This document shows, piece by piece, positions 34,147-43,674 of a stretch of DNA of 64,000 nucleotides; the stretch's first letter is position 1; each line of letters starts with the position of its first letter. Made by a program: the position numbers and the translations under genes. Source of the DNA: Lentisphaerota bacterium (GTDB taxonomy: Bacteria > Verrucomicrobiota > Lentisphaeria > Victivallales > Victivallaceae); NCBI GenBank assembly GCA_017134815.1, contig CP071032.1, forward strand, positions 1,426,001-1,490,000, in the 5' to 3' direction. The notes under the pieces are model-generated. The model did no database searches, was not told where the DNA came from, and worked only from the letters and a program-made list of their open reading frames with translations.

Positions 34147-36321
34147 TCAGGTAATATTCTGTTTGATAGCATTGAGCAGTTCCCTGCTGTCACGCATTAT
34201 ACAGTCCTTATCCTGAACGGTATCCAGCCATTTTTCAGCTTTCTTAACCGCCCTGGCGGCAACACTTGAAGCCTCAGGATCTGTTTTCAGCAAATTCACA
34301 ATAAAAGCGGTAAGCAGCGCTTCACGGCGAGGATTACAGTCTGAGTGGCGGTTTAAATGTTCTTCAAGAATCCCGCTGACCAGCTGCAGTCGCGGCATCA
34401 AGGAATCATACGAACAAAACCTGCCGCTGGCATCCTGGGTTTTCAGAACTTCATGGTACCAGCTGGAACTGGCGCTGCCCATGTAATCATTCAGCAAGTA
34501 TGATTCACTGGTTTCATGAACGCTCGCCATCAAGTCCTCCAGCGGCGGTTCAGAAACGCTTCTGGCCCGGTGCAGCATGATCGGCACAATCCTGAAAGAA
34601 GGATAATACAGCGCTTTTTCGTTTTCATGCCTTTCCTCAACAGCAAGCAGGGTTGAATAATGACTGATTATGTCAAACTTCCCGGCAATATCAAGAATAC
34701 GTTTTTTATAAACTCCAGCCCCTGTCTGGTCCAGGTAAGAGCTTTCTTCAAGCTCATTAATCTGCGACACCGCCCACAGCAGGGAGATCTTGTCATCTTC
34801 TCCCAGGTCTTCAACACTGTATTTCCAGTTCAACACCTGGTCATGAATCCTGACATTTATCGTAACTTCAGCGTCACCACTCAAGTCCTCAACCTCAGCC
34901 AGAATCGTCAGGCAATCACCGTCATATAAAGGCTGTATCCAGTCAGATACTCTGAATTTAGCATTTTTAGCCTTTAACTTAAAATCCGATACTGTCGGCT
35001 GGATCATTCTAGAAAACTGTCTCAATACCTTTTCCTGAATTTTCTCGCCGGGCGCGATAATTTCAGATTGTCCTCCGGTTGCATCAGCCAGCCCCCTCAC
35101 GAGCGCCGGACTGGCTCCGCGGCCAATTCCGAATGTGTAAAAACGGGCGTTATTGTTGTGTTTTGACACATATTTCAAGATTTCCCTGGTGTTATAAACT
35201 TCACCGTCAGTAATTAAAATTACTTCACGCCGACAGCCTGGCATCACCGGGATATCACATGCTGTATTCAGGGCTTCCAGCATCTCAGTGCCACCCATAT
35301 CCGCTTTTACTTCAGCCAGCATGTTAAGCGAAAATTCAAGTGTCGACTGAGTATACGGCATCTGTTCTGCCGAAAACAGCTTATGGCTGCTGCCAAAGGT
35401 CAGTACATTGAAATAATCACCCTCTGACATTGACCTCATACAAAGTTCCAAGGCCTCTTTGGCTGGTTCAATGTATGAATACGCCATGGAGTTTGAACAA
35501 TCAAACATGAAAATAATATCTGATCCGACATGCGTATCAAAATCAGCAAGTTCAAATTCAGGGTGCAGTTTAATCAAGGCCGCGCGATGCCCGTTCTGAT
35601 GACGGCTTACCAGACATTTACCTAAACCCGGATCATCAAGCTCGAACTCCAGAATGAAATCGCGGTCAGGCGGTTCTTCATAATTATTGAGAATCACCCG
35701 GTAACCTGCCCCCTTCTGCTCAACCAGAATATCATGCGAAGGTGAGCGCAGATTTCTTATTCCTTCCATATCGATGCAGGCTTCAACCTTGACATGATAT
35801 GGCACATTTATATGGAATGGCGGCGAAGCGATAGTAGAACTTTCCCAGGATATCCCGGCTGGTACATACAGAGGACTCAGAGCCGTTGGAATCCGCAGAC
35901 TGGCAGTGCCATCCACAACCGGCAGGTGACTGATTATTTCTATGGAAACAGTAACATCTTCGTTTGGCGCGATATTGCCGATCGCCAGCTCGATCATGTT
36001 CTTCTGCTCAAGCTCCAGCTTATAGGCGCTGTCTCCACTTTCAAGACTTTGGTCATATACATCATAACCGCGCTCTTTCTCGTCATGAGTACCTCTGATC
36101 TCACCACGGTCTGTCACAATTTTGAAGGAGTGAAGTGCCGCCGGATTTTCGATGGGGAAGCAGTAAACCGCTTCAATGTTCACATCCTCACTATTCCTAT
36201 AGTGTTGGGTAATAAGTGTCTCAGCAATGTACTTGTCTACCTTGCTGGCTATATTGATCCCAGTCAAAACGACAGGTTTGTTTTTCGCTATAGAGTACAG
36301 ACCGGACTTGTTATTGGTCAT
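34147..36321 (-). CDS. VIT and von Willebrand factor A domain protein
   Basis: 724 residues without a signal peptide. The N-terminal VIT domain includes ETLITQHYRNSEDVNIEAVY CFPI and PNEDVTVSIEI. The vWA domain has an intact MIDAS: DCSNS (DxSxS) in IIFMFDCSNSM, the threonine in MGGTEM and the aspartate in ILITDGEVYN. A helical C-terminal region follows. In eukaryotic inter-alpha-trypsin inhibitors this pair binds ligands; bacterial members are cytoplasmic or surface-linked and little known. It is co-transcribed with and overlaps a MerR gene, a recurring neighbour arrangement for bacterial VIT proteins. ATG behind AAGGAGAAG. Confidence 0.9.
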   Translation of the reverse strand: MTNNKSGLYSIAKNKPVVLTGINIASKVDKYIAETLITQHYRNSEDVNIEAVYCFPIENPAALHSFKIVTDRGEIRGTHDEKERGYDVYDQSLESGDSAYKLELEQKNMIELAIGNIAPNEDVTVSIEIISHLPVVDGTASLRIPTALSPLYVPAGISWESSTIASPPFHINVPYHVKVEACIDMEGIRNLRSPSHDILVEQKGAGYRVILNNYEEPPDRDFILEFELDDPGLGKCLVSRHQNGHRAALIKLHPEFELADFDTHVGSDIIFMFDCSNSMAYSYIEPAKEALELCMRSMSEGDYFNVLTFGSSHKLFSAEQMPYTQSTLEFSLNMLAEVKADMGGTEMLEALNTACDIPVMPGCRREVILITDGEVYNTREILKYVSKHNNNARFYTFGIGRGASPALVRGLADATGGQSEIIAPGEKIQEKVLRQFSRMIQPTVSDFKLKAKNAKFRVSDWIQPLYDGDCLTILAEVEDLSGDAEVTINVRIHDQVLNWKYSVEDLGEDDKISLLWAVSQINELEESSYLDQTGAGVYKKRILDIAGKFDIISHYSTLLAVEERHENEKALYYPSFRIVPIMLHRARSVSEPPLEDLMASVHETSESYLLNDYMGSASSSWYHEVLKTQDASGRFCSYDSLMPRLQLVSGILEEHLNRHSDCNPRREALLTAFIVNLLKTDPEASSVAARAVKKAEKWLDTVQDKDCIMRDSRELLNAIKQNIT

Positions 36322-36697
36322 TCTGCTTCTCCTTAAGCAATTGTAAAATGTACTTTTTTATTATCGTAATATCTTCATCATCGAAAATATTCTCTCTTAC
36401 CATCAGTTCGACACCTGCCGTCAATTCTATAATATCCACTTTCTTACGGGGATAACGCACTTTGACTCCTTCAGTTACAGAAGTTGAATTTGAATCAAGC
36501 ATTCTCTTAATCTGAAAAAGAGGCACCCCTTTAGCTGACAGTTTCAGGATCAGCTGTAAACGTTCATAGTGTGCATCGGTATAATAAGCCCCGCGCTTTC
36601 TTCCGAGCGGAGGCGGCAGTAAACCTCGCTGAATATAGTATCTGACCGTCCGGCGGGTCACACCGGCTTTTTTTGCCAGATAGTCTATATTGAACAT
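36311..36697 (-). CDS. MerR-family transcriptional regulator
   Basis: The ATG at 36697 has GGAGCACGAAAA before it; an upstream in-frame ATG has no such site. The 128-residue product has the MerR winged helix at its N-terminus: YLAKKAGVTRRTVRYYIQRG LLPPP, YTDAHYERLQLILKLSAKG and IKRMLDSN. No cysteine effector site is seen. The rest is short, so effector sensing may occur through the VIT-vWA partner whose start it overlaps by eleven bases. A GTGACA/TGTCAC inverted repeat upstream is a candidate autoregulatory operator. Confidence 0.85.
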   Translation of the reverse strand: MFNIDYLAKKAGVTRRTVRYYIQRGLLPPPLGRKRGAYYTDAHYERLQLILKLSAKGVPLFQIKRMLDSNSTSVTEGVKVRYPRKKVDIIELTAGVELMVRENIFDDEDITIIKKYILQLLKEKQNDQ

Positions 36698-36729
36698 TTT
36701 TCGTGCTCCATAATTTATATGACAACTTT

Positions 36730-36748
36730 GTGACACTTAATATGTCAC
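36730..36748. promoter_or_regulatory. Inverted repeat, candidate MerR operator
   Basis: GTGACA (36730-36735) and TGTCAC (36743-36748) are exact complements around CTTAATA, 33 bases upstream of the MerR start. MerR regulators bind dyads of about this length between promoter elements and usually control their own gene. Confidence 0.5.
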
Positions 36749-36918
36749 TGAATCTTTACTATTCAAGATACATAATGGGAAAATATCAGTCTAAATCCAG
36801 CAAAAGTTAAGGCTGGCATTATGTATTGAATCGGACTTAACAGTTAATTAGCAGAGGACTTCGAAAAAAGACAAAAGTATAATACTTACTTTATTCATTA
36901 AGGAAAAGGCGACAGTAA

Positions 36919-37350
36919 TCAATCCAGTTTTAACCGCATGTCTATATGGTCAATATTTGCATCCTGGTAAACTTTTCCGAACTGGATAAAACCAAGTTTT
37001 TCATAAAACTTTTCGACACGGCACTGGGCTGATACAATAATTTCCTTGAAATTTCTCGCAACAGCAGCCTCAATCAGCTTCAGCATAATCAGCTTGCCAA
37101 TACCCCTTTTACGCCACTGCTTTCTGACCGCAACCCGACCGATATGGCCATCGGGAAGCAGACGGGCGGTTGCAACAGCTTCTTGTCCCTCAAAAACAAC
37201 CGCATGAATGCAATCACCGTCCAACCCATCCATTTCCAACTCAAACGGTACGTTTTGTTCTTCAACAAAAACCTCTGTTCTGATAGCGGTAATCTCACGC
37301 TGGTGAGATTTAAAATCAGTAACAGTCAACTTGAAATTTTCTGCCACCAA
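36919..37350 (-). CDS. GNAT family N-acetyltransferase
   Basis: 143 residues. The acetyl-CoA site is IGRVAVRKQWRKRGIGKLIM (GNAT motif A, R/QxxGxG/A, here RKRGIG), with FYEKLGFIQFGK as motif B. The N-terminal IRTEVFVEEQNVPFELEMDG block is typical of the YjcF/ElaA-like branch acting on small amines. It is a separate transcription unit between the MerR/VIT pair and guaA. Substrate unknown. Confidence 0.85.
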   Translation of the reverse strand: MVAENFKLTVTDFKSHQREITAIRTEVFVEEQNVPFELEMDGLDGDCIHAVVFEGQEAVATARLLPDGHIGRVAVRKQWRKRGIGKLIMLKLIEAAVARNFKEIIVSAQCRVEKFYEKLGFIQFGKVYQDANIDHIDMRLKLD

Positions 37351-37377
37351 AAACCTCCTGTTTTTTTACATTATTAA

Positions 37378-37408
37378 AAAAGCGCCGGTGGACCAGCCTC
37401 CGACGCTT
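37378..37408 (-). terminator. Intrinsic terminator after guaA
   Basis: On the minus strand AAGCGTCGGAGG and CCACCGGCGCTT pair with two interruptions and are followed by TTTTTTAATAA. It lies about 115 bases downstream of the guaA stop. Confidence 0.6.
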
Positions 37409-37523
37409 AACTGTACATAACTATAAGCACAATTGCTTTTAGCTTACTGCCTTTAACTCATTTATAAGCTTAAGCCGCTGCTTTTCAGCAATAAAATATT
37501 TTTACCGTCAATGCTTATTCTGA

Positions 37524-39074
37524 TTATTCCCACTCAATAGTGCCAGGCGGTTTACTGGTAATGTCATAAACAACCCGATTTACGCCGCGCACTTCATTGA
37601 TAATGCGGTTAGAAATCGTCTCAAGCAGTTCATACGGCAGCTTCACCCAGTCAGCCGTCATGCCGTCTGAACTCTCCACTGCGCGCAGCGCAATGACATT
37701 GTCATAGGTTCGCTCATCACCCATCACGCCGACAGTTCTGACCGGCAGGAACACTGCGAAGGACTGCCAGATATCATAGTAAAGGCCGGCTTTCTTGATC
37801 TCATCAACCACAATTTCATCGGCATTACGCAAAATATCCAGAGTTTCCTGAGTAACAGCCCCGATATGACGCACGGCCAGGCCAGGCCCCGGAAACGGCT
37901 GCCGCATTGTGACGTCATACGGTAACCCAAGCTGTGTGCCGACTTCTCTGACCTCATCCTTGAACAAACGGCTGAGCGGCTCAAGTAGTTTGAACTTCAT
38001 TTCTTCAGGCAGCCCGCCAACATTGTGATGACTCTTTATCATCGCTGCCGGATTGCCGTCAATAGGCACGCTTTCAATCACATCAGGGTAAGTTGTTCCC
38101 TGAGCAAGAAATGTCGCATTCTCAATTCCCGCTGCAGCCTCATCAAAAACCTCAATAAACTCGTGCCCGATAATTTTGCGTTTAGTTTCGGGATCATCAA
38201 CCCCGGCAAGCTTTGTCATGAAGCGCTCAGTGGCATCAACATATACCAGATCCATATGGAAATTATCGCCAAAAAGCTTTTGCACACGCTCAGCTTCATT
38301 TTTCCTGAGAACAGCGTTATTTACAAAAATACAAGTAAGCTGGCTTCCAATAGCTTTATCAATCAAAGCTGCCGCAACGGATGAATCAACACCACCGCTG
38401 AGAGCAAGAATGACACGATCATCGCCGACAGTCTCACGAATCTCTGCTACAGCCTGCTCAATAAATGACGCCATGGTCCAGTTGCCTTTGCAGCCGCACA
38501 CCCGGTGGCAGAAATTACTGATTATTTCTTTACCCTGCGGAGTGTGTACTACTTCCGGGTGGAACTGTATTCCATAGAGGTTCCTGTCCTCAATACATAC
38601 TGCGCAAAATTCAGTATTTGCAGTAGTTGCGAGTACTTTGAACTGCCCTTCGGGAGTTTCCAGGACTTTATCACTATGTGACATCCATACCTGGATCTCA
38701 TCTTCAATACCATCAAAAAGTGTTGTATGGTCCTGGATCTGCATTACGGCCTTGCCGTATTCACGGGCTTCTCCGGGCGCAACTTTACCGCCGAGAGTGT
38801 GAATCATCAGCTGCAAGCCATAACAGATGCCCAGCACCGGCAGTCCCAGTTCAAATATCTCAGGATCACATTTGGGTGAATTATCCTGATAGACACTGGC
38901 CGGGCCACCACTTAGAATTATGCCCTTGGGGTTTTCATTTCTAATACATTCAGCAGAGGCGCTATAGGGGAGAATCTTACTGTATACATTGCATTCACGA
39001 ATACGCCGCGCAATCAGCTGGCTGTACTGTGAACCGAAGTCAAGAACTACTATAGTTTCCACATTTTCTGTCAT
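37524..39074 (-). CDS. guaA: GMP synthase (glutamine-hydrolysing)
   Basis: Aminates XMP to GMP using ammonia from glutamine. ATG 39074 is chosen because the protein then begins directly before the conserved [19 protein letters not shown]; a longer frame adds 37 non-homologous residues. The 516-residue product has the class I amidotransferase triad (Cys in LGICYGLQL, His and Glu in [11 protein letters not shown]), the ATP-pyrophosphatase P-loop [13 protein letters not shown], and the C-terminal dimerisation domain with [12 protein letters not shown] and KPPGTIEWE. It is divergent from prmA with 110 bases between starts. A housekeeping gene. Confidence 0.97.
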   Translation of the reverse strand: MTENVETIVVLDFGSQYSQLIARRIRECNVYSKILPYSASAECIRNENPKGIILSGGPASVYQDNSPKCDPEIFELGLPVLGICYGLQLMIHTLGGKVAPGEAREYGKAVMQIQDHTTLFDGIEDEIQVWMSHSDKVLETPEGQFKVLATTANTEFCAVCIEDRNLYGIQFHPEVVHTPQGKEIISNFCHRVCGCKGNWTMASFIEQAVAEIRETVGDDRVILALSGGVDSSVAAALIDKAIGSQLTCIFVNNAVLRKNEAERVQKLFGDNFHMDLVYVDATERFMTKLAGVDDPETKRKIIGHEFIEVFDEAAAGIENATFLAQGTTYPDVIESVPIDGNPAAMIKSHHNVGGLPEEMKFKLLEPLSRLFKDEVREVGTQLGLPYDVTMRQPFPGPGLAVRHIGAVTQETLDILRNADEIVVDEIKKAGLYYDIWQSFAVFLPVRTVGVMGDERTYDNVIALRAVESSDGMTADWVKLPYELLETISNRIINEVRGVNRVVYDITSKPPGTIEWE

Positions 39075-39184
39075 ATTTTTCGAATCCTGTTTGAATTGTT
39101 TCATTTTCGTCATTAATAATAGTTTAATTTCATAAAATTTAAATAGCAGATGAGGATTTTCTGTACATAAAAGTAGGAAACACA

Positions 39185-40072
39185 ATGAAAGATGAGTTGA
39201 TATACTGTTGTAAGCTGCGTGACGAATCCCCCACCCCTGAAGTTACCGCTGAATTGCTGACCGCGATGGAATACGACTTCAGCACCTGGCAGGACCGCCT
39301 GGAAACGATTGCTTTTCACACCTTGTACTTTGAGAATCAGGCGGAAGCCGAAGAAGCTGCAGAGAAAATAAAATCCCTTCTGGAGACCTGGGACAGCCTC
39401 GAAGTAAAAATTACCGCAGTTGAAAACTTCACAATGAAAAAAGAAGACTGGGCGGAAGCCTGGAAAAAATACTTCAATGTCCTGCATATTTCTGAAAGAC
39501 TCATAGTCAAACCCAGCTGGCTCGACTACAATGCCGCTTCGAGACAAACTGTTGTTGAGATTGATCCCGGCATGAGTTTCGGCACAGGACAACATGCAAC
39601 TACCGCTTATTGTCTGAAGATGATTGATAAGTTATCGTGCATAACCGGCACTGACTCATTTCTTGATGCCGGGTGCGGATCAGGCATCCTGTCAATTGCA
39701 GCTGCCAAACTCGGCTTTAAAAAGATTGACGCCTTTGACATTGATCCGGAAGCGGTCAGAATTGCTGCAGAGAACCTTGAGAAAAACAGTATTGCAAAAG
39801 AACAAGTAATTCCGCAAGTCTCCGATGTCGCTAAATTCAAGCCAATCAGCGGAGGCTATGACCTGGTGGCAGCGAATATTCTCGGTCACATTCTATGCAA
39901 AAACAGTGAACATATCATCTCATTTGTCAAACCAGGCGGGAAATTGATTCTTGCCGGAATTCTCTCAGAGGATTTTGAGGAAACTGCTACAGAATTTTGT
40001 GAAAAAGGCATGAGGCTTCAGGACAGTTTTACCGAAAAAGAGTGGACCAGCGGCCTGTTTGAAAAGGCTTAA
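39185..40072 (+). CDS. prmA: Ribosomal protein L11 methyltransferase
   Basis: 295 residues. The N-terminal domain is poorly conserved, as usual; [24 protein letters not shown] joins it to the class I methyltransferase domain, with [36 protein letters not shown] (SAM site), [17 protein letters not shown] and the catalytic-loop [10 protein letters not shown]. It trimethylates L11 at several amino groups. Divergent from guaA; the pentapeptide-repeat gene follows on the same strand after 47 bases. Confidence 0.95.
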   Translation: MKDELIYCCKLRDESPTPEVTAELLTAMEYDFSTWQDRLETIAFHTLYFENQAEAEEAAEKIKSLLETWDSLEVKITAVENFTMKKEDWAEAWKKYFNVLHISERLIVKPSWLDYNAASRQTVVEIDPGMSFGTGQHATTAYCLKMIDKLSCITGTDSFLDAGCGSGILSIAAAKLGFKKIDAFDIDPEAVRIAAENLEKNSIAKEQVIPQVSDVAKFKPISGGYDLVAANILGHILCKNSEHIISFVKPGGKLILAGILSEDFEETATEFCEKGMRLQDSFTEKEWTSGLFEKA

Positions 40073-40119
40073 TCCTGAAAGTTTTCTCTCATGTCCAACA
40101 ATTAACCAAAGGGTGTAAA

Positions 40120-40701
40120 ATGACAACTTTTTCTGATACTGTTTTTGAAGATGAAAAATTCAAGCAAGTCAATGCCTCAAGTTTACAGCTGGTCGGCAAA
40201 GAGTTTTTTGGCTGTGATTTCAATAGCTGCAACTTCTCTAATACCGACTTTACCAGCACGGTTTTTGAGGATTGCAGCTTTAACAACTGTAACTTCAGCC
40301 TGAGCAAAGTACTTAACACCAGCTTTAGAATAGTGGAATTTACCGGCTGTAAACTGGCCGGTATTGAATTCTGCCAGGTAAACATCTTTTCACTGGACAT
40401 GAAATTTTATAAATGCCTGATCCAGACCTGCAGTTTTTATGAACTTGCTTTAAAGGGCAGCTGTCTCAAAGAGTGTCAAATATTTGAAAGTGATTTTATC
40501 AGAACCAACCTGCAAAAGACCAGTTTTGAAAACTCAGACTTGAAACAGTCGAAATTTCAGGAAGCCAATCTCGAGAAAGCCAATCTTTCAGGAGCAAAGA
40601 ACTACCAGATCAACCCTTTGATCAATAAAGTAGCCGGCGCAAAATTTTCGCTGCCTGAAGCCGTTTCATTGCTGAATGCATTTAACATCAAACTTGACTG
40701 A
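40120..40701 (+). CDS. Pentapeptide-repeat protein
   Basis: 193 residues of repeated A/C-x-L/F-x-x motifs, such as FFGCDFNSCNFSNTDF, FEDCSFNNCNFSLS and FENSDLKQSKFQEANLEKAN LSGA. These fold into a right-handed quadrilateral beta-helix. No catalytic residues exist in the family; members include DNA-gyrase protectors (Qnr) and secreted proteins. The glycine-centre position does not clearly match Qnr. It is preceded by AAAGGGTGTAAA and probably belongs to the prmA transcript. Confidence 0.9.
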   Translation: MTTFSDTVFEDEKFKQVNASSLQLVGKEFFGCDFNSCNFSNTDFTSTVFEDCSFNNCNFSLSKVLNTSFRIVEFTGCKLAGIEFCQVNIFSLDMKFYKCLIQTCSFYELALKGSCLKECQIFESDFIRTNLQKTSFENSDLKQSKFQEANLEKANLSGAKNYQINPLINKVAGAKFSLPEAVSLLNAFNIKLD

Positions 40702-40728
40702 TTAATCCACTTCAAAAAATCACTTCCA

Positions 40729-41376
40729 TTAACGATAGGTTAATGCCGTACTTTTTGAGTAGCCCATACTTCTGAAGTAGTTATAGGTCCTGCCCACAAC
40801 ATGCCCGTCAACATAAGAAAAATTACACTTATTCAGATGGCGATAACCACCCCAGCCCGGATCCATTCTCGTATGCATATACCCAGAAGCATCAACCTTT
40901 GCCTGGTCAAAATAAGATATTGCTATCGAAGCTTTGCGTATTTGAGAAGTTTTTGTCATGTTCTGCGGATTAGTAGGATGAGCGTCTCCATGAATAAAAA
41001 AATTTGTCGCGTAATGAATTGTGGACAGGTCTCTTTTTTCTGAAGGGCAATAGAAAAGTTTGTAATCGTTGACATATTCGAGCTTGCTTCTTGCTAAACG
41101 AAACCAAGGCCAATCTGCCCCGCCGGGTTGCCTCGCTTTTGAAGGAATCAAATAGCCGTCGAAATCATCGGAATAGTTACTTAGCGCCAGATTAAACTGT
41201 CGCATATTGTTTTTACAAGACGCATCCTGAGCATACAGCCTCGCTTTCTGTAGAGACGGCAACAATATGCTTGCGAGAATAGCTATAATAGCTATGGTTA
41301 CCAGTAATTCAATCAGTGTAAATTTACAATCCTTTAACAGTGACTTCCTTTTTTTTTGAATAAGCAATTTTTTCAC
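40729..41376 (-). CDS. Type II pseudopilin-like protein with H-X9-DG motif
   Basis: 215 residues from a GTG behind GGGGGTG. The N-terminus has the prepilin peptidase site and methylated-Phe helix ([29 protein letters not shown]). The C-terminus carries H-x9-DG ([14 protein letters not shown]), the hallmark of the large prepilin-domain families that expanded in Lentisphaerota and Planctomycetota. These are exported, surface-linked proteins, not true pilins, often placed beside AraC regulators and sugar-use genes. It is divergent from the AraC gene, which may control it. The main taxonomic clue in the window. Confidence 0.93.
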   Translation of the reverse strand: MKKLLIQKKRKSLLKDCKFTLIELLVTIAIIAILASILLPSLQKARLYAQDASCKNNMRQFNLALSNYSDDFDGYLIPSKARQPGGADWPWFRLARSKLEYVNDYKLFYCPSEKRDLSTIHYATNFFIHGDAHPTNPQNMTKTSQIRKASIAISYFDQAKVDASGYMHTRMDPGWGGYRHLNKCNFSYVDGHVVGRTYNYFRSMGYSKSTALTYR

Positions 41377-41646
41377 TTTACACCCCCGTGTTTTTTTAAG
41401 TCAAGCTCATAACTACTATATATAAAAAAAGTACCGACTTGAGAATTCACACTTACAGCAAGCGAAAATATTTAATTCAAATTTAAACATTGATTTATTG
41501 ATTACTGAGTTGTATTGTAAAAACCACAGCACCCAGCCGGATTATTCAGTAAGCAATAAATCCGACTGTACAATACGCCAACAAAATGTTGTTTCTGTAT
41601 TGTTATAAATATTATACAATAAAAAATTGAACAAGTCAACGATATC

Positions 41647-42525
41647 ATGGGCAAATTTTCTATTATATTGCTAAAAACTACAGATGAAAAAATAGACACC
41701 GACTCATCAGGTGAACTTTCAACCAATATTATGTACTGTCACAAGTGCACACACGACAAAGGGGAAAAGCTGAGAGCAGCGCATTCTCATCCGTACTGGC
41801 AGATGGAAGTAGCCATAAAAGGCAGCCAGAGTATAGTCATAAACAAGAAAAAATATGTAATCAATCAAGGAGACGCAATTATAATCCCCGCGTTTCTGCA
41901 GCATCGAATATATTATTTAACTGACTCTGAGAATATCTCTCTGAAATTTGACGTCCTGAACTATCCCTCTGCGAACGGTCGCTGTGACGAGCCCAAAATT
42001 CTTAAAAACTCTCATCTGCTGGAGCAACTGAACAAACTGCTGGTTGAAGTTATTTTGAAAAGAGAGGGAATTCATGAACTTGAACAAAAGCTGCTTAAAC
42101 ATGTCCTGAGCTGCTATCTGTCCTATTATCAGTCAGAAGATCCGTTTAAAAGCAAATCAGACAAATTCTCTATAGAGGGATACAGTCTGAAAGAGAAAAT
42201 TTCAATGATATTCGAGCAAAATGACTGTGCCAAGCTGAAAGTTAAGGACCTTGCTGAAAAAATGGGCTATTCGCCCAACTACCTTTCATCCCTTTTTCAA
42301 CAGCTTTACGGAGAGTCACTCAAACAATACCTGAATGAAAAAGTCGTCTCGTCAGCCTGCGGTTTTTTGAAATACTCTGAAATGACTATTATTAAAATAG
42401 CAGCTAGAATGAAATTCCCTGACCACTTCTCATTTTCACATTTCTTCAAACGTCAGACTGGCATAAGCCCCAAGGAGTATAAGAAACAGCAGGAAGCGTT
42501 GAGCAATGAAGAACCAAAGTCGTAA
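41647..42525 (+). CDS. AraC-family transcriptional regulator
   Basis: 292 residues with an N-terminal cupin-like sensing domain (HSHPYWQMEVAIKGSQSIVI and GDAIIIPAFLQHRI) and two C-terminal helix-turn-helix motifs, LKVKDLAEKMGYSPNYLSSL FQQLYG and IIKIAARMKFPDHFSFSHFF KRQTGISPKEYK. Such proteins usually sense a sugar and activate neighbouring genes. The divergent pseudopilin gene is the nearest candidate target; the 270-base gap between them is AT-rich. The ligand is unknown. Confidence 0.93.
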   Translation: MGKFSIILLKTTDEKIDTDSSGELSTNIMYCHKCTHDKGEKLRAAHSHPYWQMEVAIKGSQSIVINKKKYVINQGDAIIIPAFLQHRIYYLTDSENISLKFDVLNYPSANGRCDEPKILKNSHLLEQLNKLLVEVILKREGIHELEQKLLKHVLSCYLSYYQSEDPFKSKSDKFSIEGYSLKEKISMIFEQNDCAKLKVKDLAEKMGYSPNYLSSLFQQLYGESLKQYLNEKVVSSACGFLKYSEMTIIKIAARMKFPDHFSFSHFFKRQTGISPKEYKKQQEALSNEEPKS

Positions 42526-42610
42526 TTTCTCATGTTAATAAAAATTGCTGTCCGTTCTCAATACTGCATGTAAGTTTATTTAAGATATCTCTGGGCATTA
42601 TAATAAACGA

Positions 42611-42634
42611 GCCCCACTGCATTCGCAGTGAGGC
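42611..42634 (-). terminator. Terminator of the 42650 gene
   Basis: On the minus strand GCCTCACTGC pairs with GCAGTGGGGC (one wobble) around GAAT, followed by TCGTTTATT, 16 bases past the stop of the secreted-protein gene. Confidence 0.65.
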
Positions 42635-42649
42635 CCTGTTGGGGGAAAA

Positions 42650-43405
42650 TTATTTATCTTCCCATATTCTAACATCGTCAATATACAAGACGTTTCCAAC
42701 CTTATCGTTTTCTCCAGTACGGTAGCCACTGGTATTTCCGATTCCACAGGAGAACTGCTCGCAGCCTGCCGGCATCTTGACTTTTACAGTATAAAATTTC
42801 CACTGGTCAGTTGCGGTAATTCTCGGAACTTCCTTTCCGGCCTCATCAAAAATCTTGAATGACTTGATAGTGACCCGCTTCAGTTTTTTCTTGGCGCCTT
42901 CAGGAAGTGGAATGAACCCCTGTACCATCGCCCTTAGATTAGTAATAGTACCCTTTACCCAGAAACTGAAACAATAATTGGCTCCTGGCTTGATTTTTAT
43001 TGATTTTCCAACGGTATATAAATCACACTCACCGGAAAAGAATACAGCAGCCTGAGCCCAGTCAACATTCCTCTTGTCTGAATGATCAACTCTGACAATT
43101 TTAAGGAATGCGGAATTCTTGCCGCTTTTCTTCTCGTCAGTGCTGACACCAAAGAACCATCTGCCACCTCCGACATATAATCCCCAGCCAACAGGCACCT
43201 GTCCTTTCCGGTTTTTGTTCCAGTCATGCTTTACAAGCACTCTGTACTTTGAATAATGATGTGTATTTTCAGCTCCCGGATTCGGAGCCAGATTTTCCAA
43301 CTCTGCAGCCGGTGCATCCGCCTTTTTCTCTTCTGCCGCATTCACCGTACCGGCGAACAGCATTGCAACCATGACAGTAACCAGCAAAGTACTTACCTTC
43401 TTCAT
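42650..43405 (-). CDS. Secreted carbohydrate-binding-like protein
   Basis: ATG 43405 follows AAGGGAAACACA and gives a signal peptide (KKVSTLLVTVMVAMLFAGTV NA). The 251-residue product is a beta-sandwich by pattern: NLAPNPGAENTHHYSKY at the start, GKNSAFLKIVRVDHSD, IKIKPGANYCFSFWVKG, WKFYTVKVKMPAGCEQFSCG IG and VLYIDDVRIWEDK at the end. This is the CBM4/9-type jelly-roll layout (NPG.E...y.fSfwvKg...y.v...p.g...iDDVri.E). No catalytic domain is present; it likely binds sugar outside the cell. Confidence 0.75.
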   Translation of the reverse strand: MKKVSTLLVTVMVAMLFAGTVNAAEEKKADAPAAELENLAPNPGAENTHHYSKYRVLVKHDWNKNRKGQVPVGWGLYVGGGRWFFGVSTDEKKSGKNSAFLKIVRVDHSDKRNVDWAQAAVFFSGECDLYTVGKSIKIKPGANYCFSFWVKGTITNLRAMVQGFIPLPEGAKKKLKRVTIKSFKIFDEAGKEVPRITATDQWKFYTVKVKMPAGCEQFSCGIGNTSGYRTGENDKVGNVLYIDDVRIWEDK

Positions 43406-43674
43406 TGTGTTTCCCTTTTTGTTTTTTGTTAACTTTCCCATTCAACTTCGCAGCTGATATGATAAATTTCCGACTAAGCCCGTTGACACCTCCATTTGGT
43501 TAAACACTAAAAGATATTGTCAGACTTAAAGTAACTGCTCTATCCAAGATGCCGTTCACCAAATAGCCTGCTTTCAGTTGAAAGCAGCCAGATTTGCCGG
43601 TTTGAAAACGCCAACCGGCAACTAAGGCACTACAATGTCGGTTAAAGCAATCTCCCCTCTTCTCCGTAAGAACC

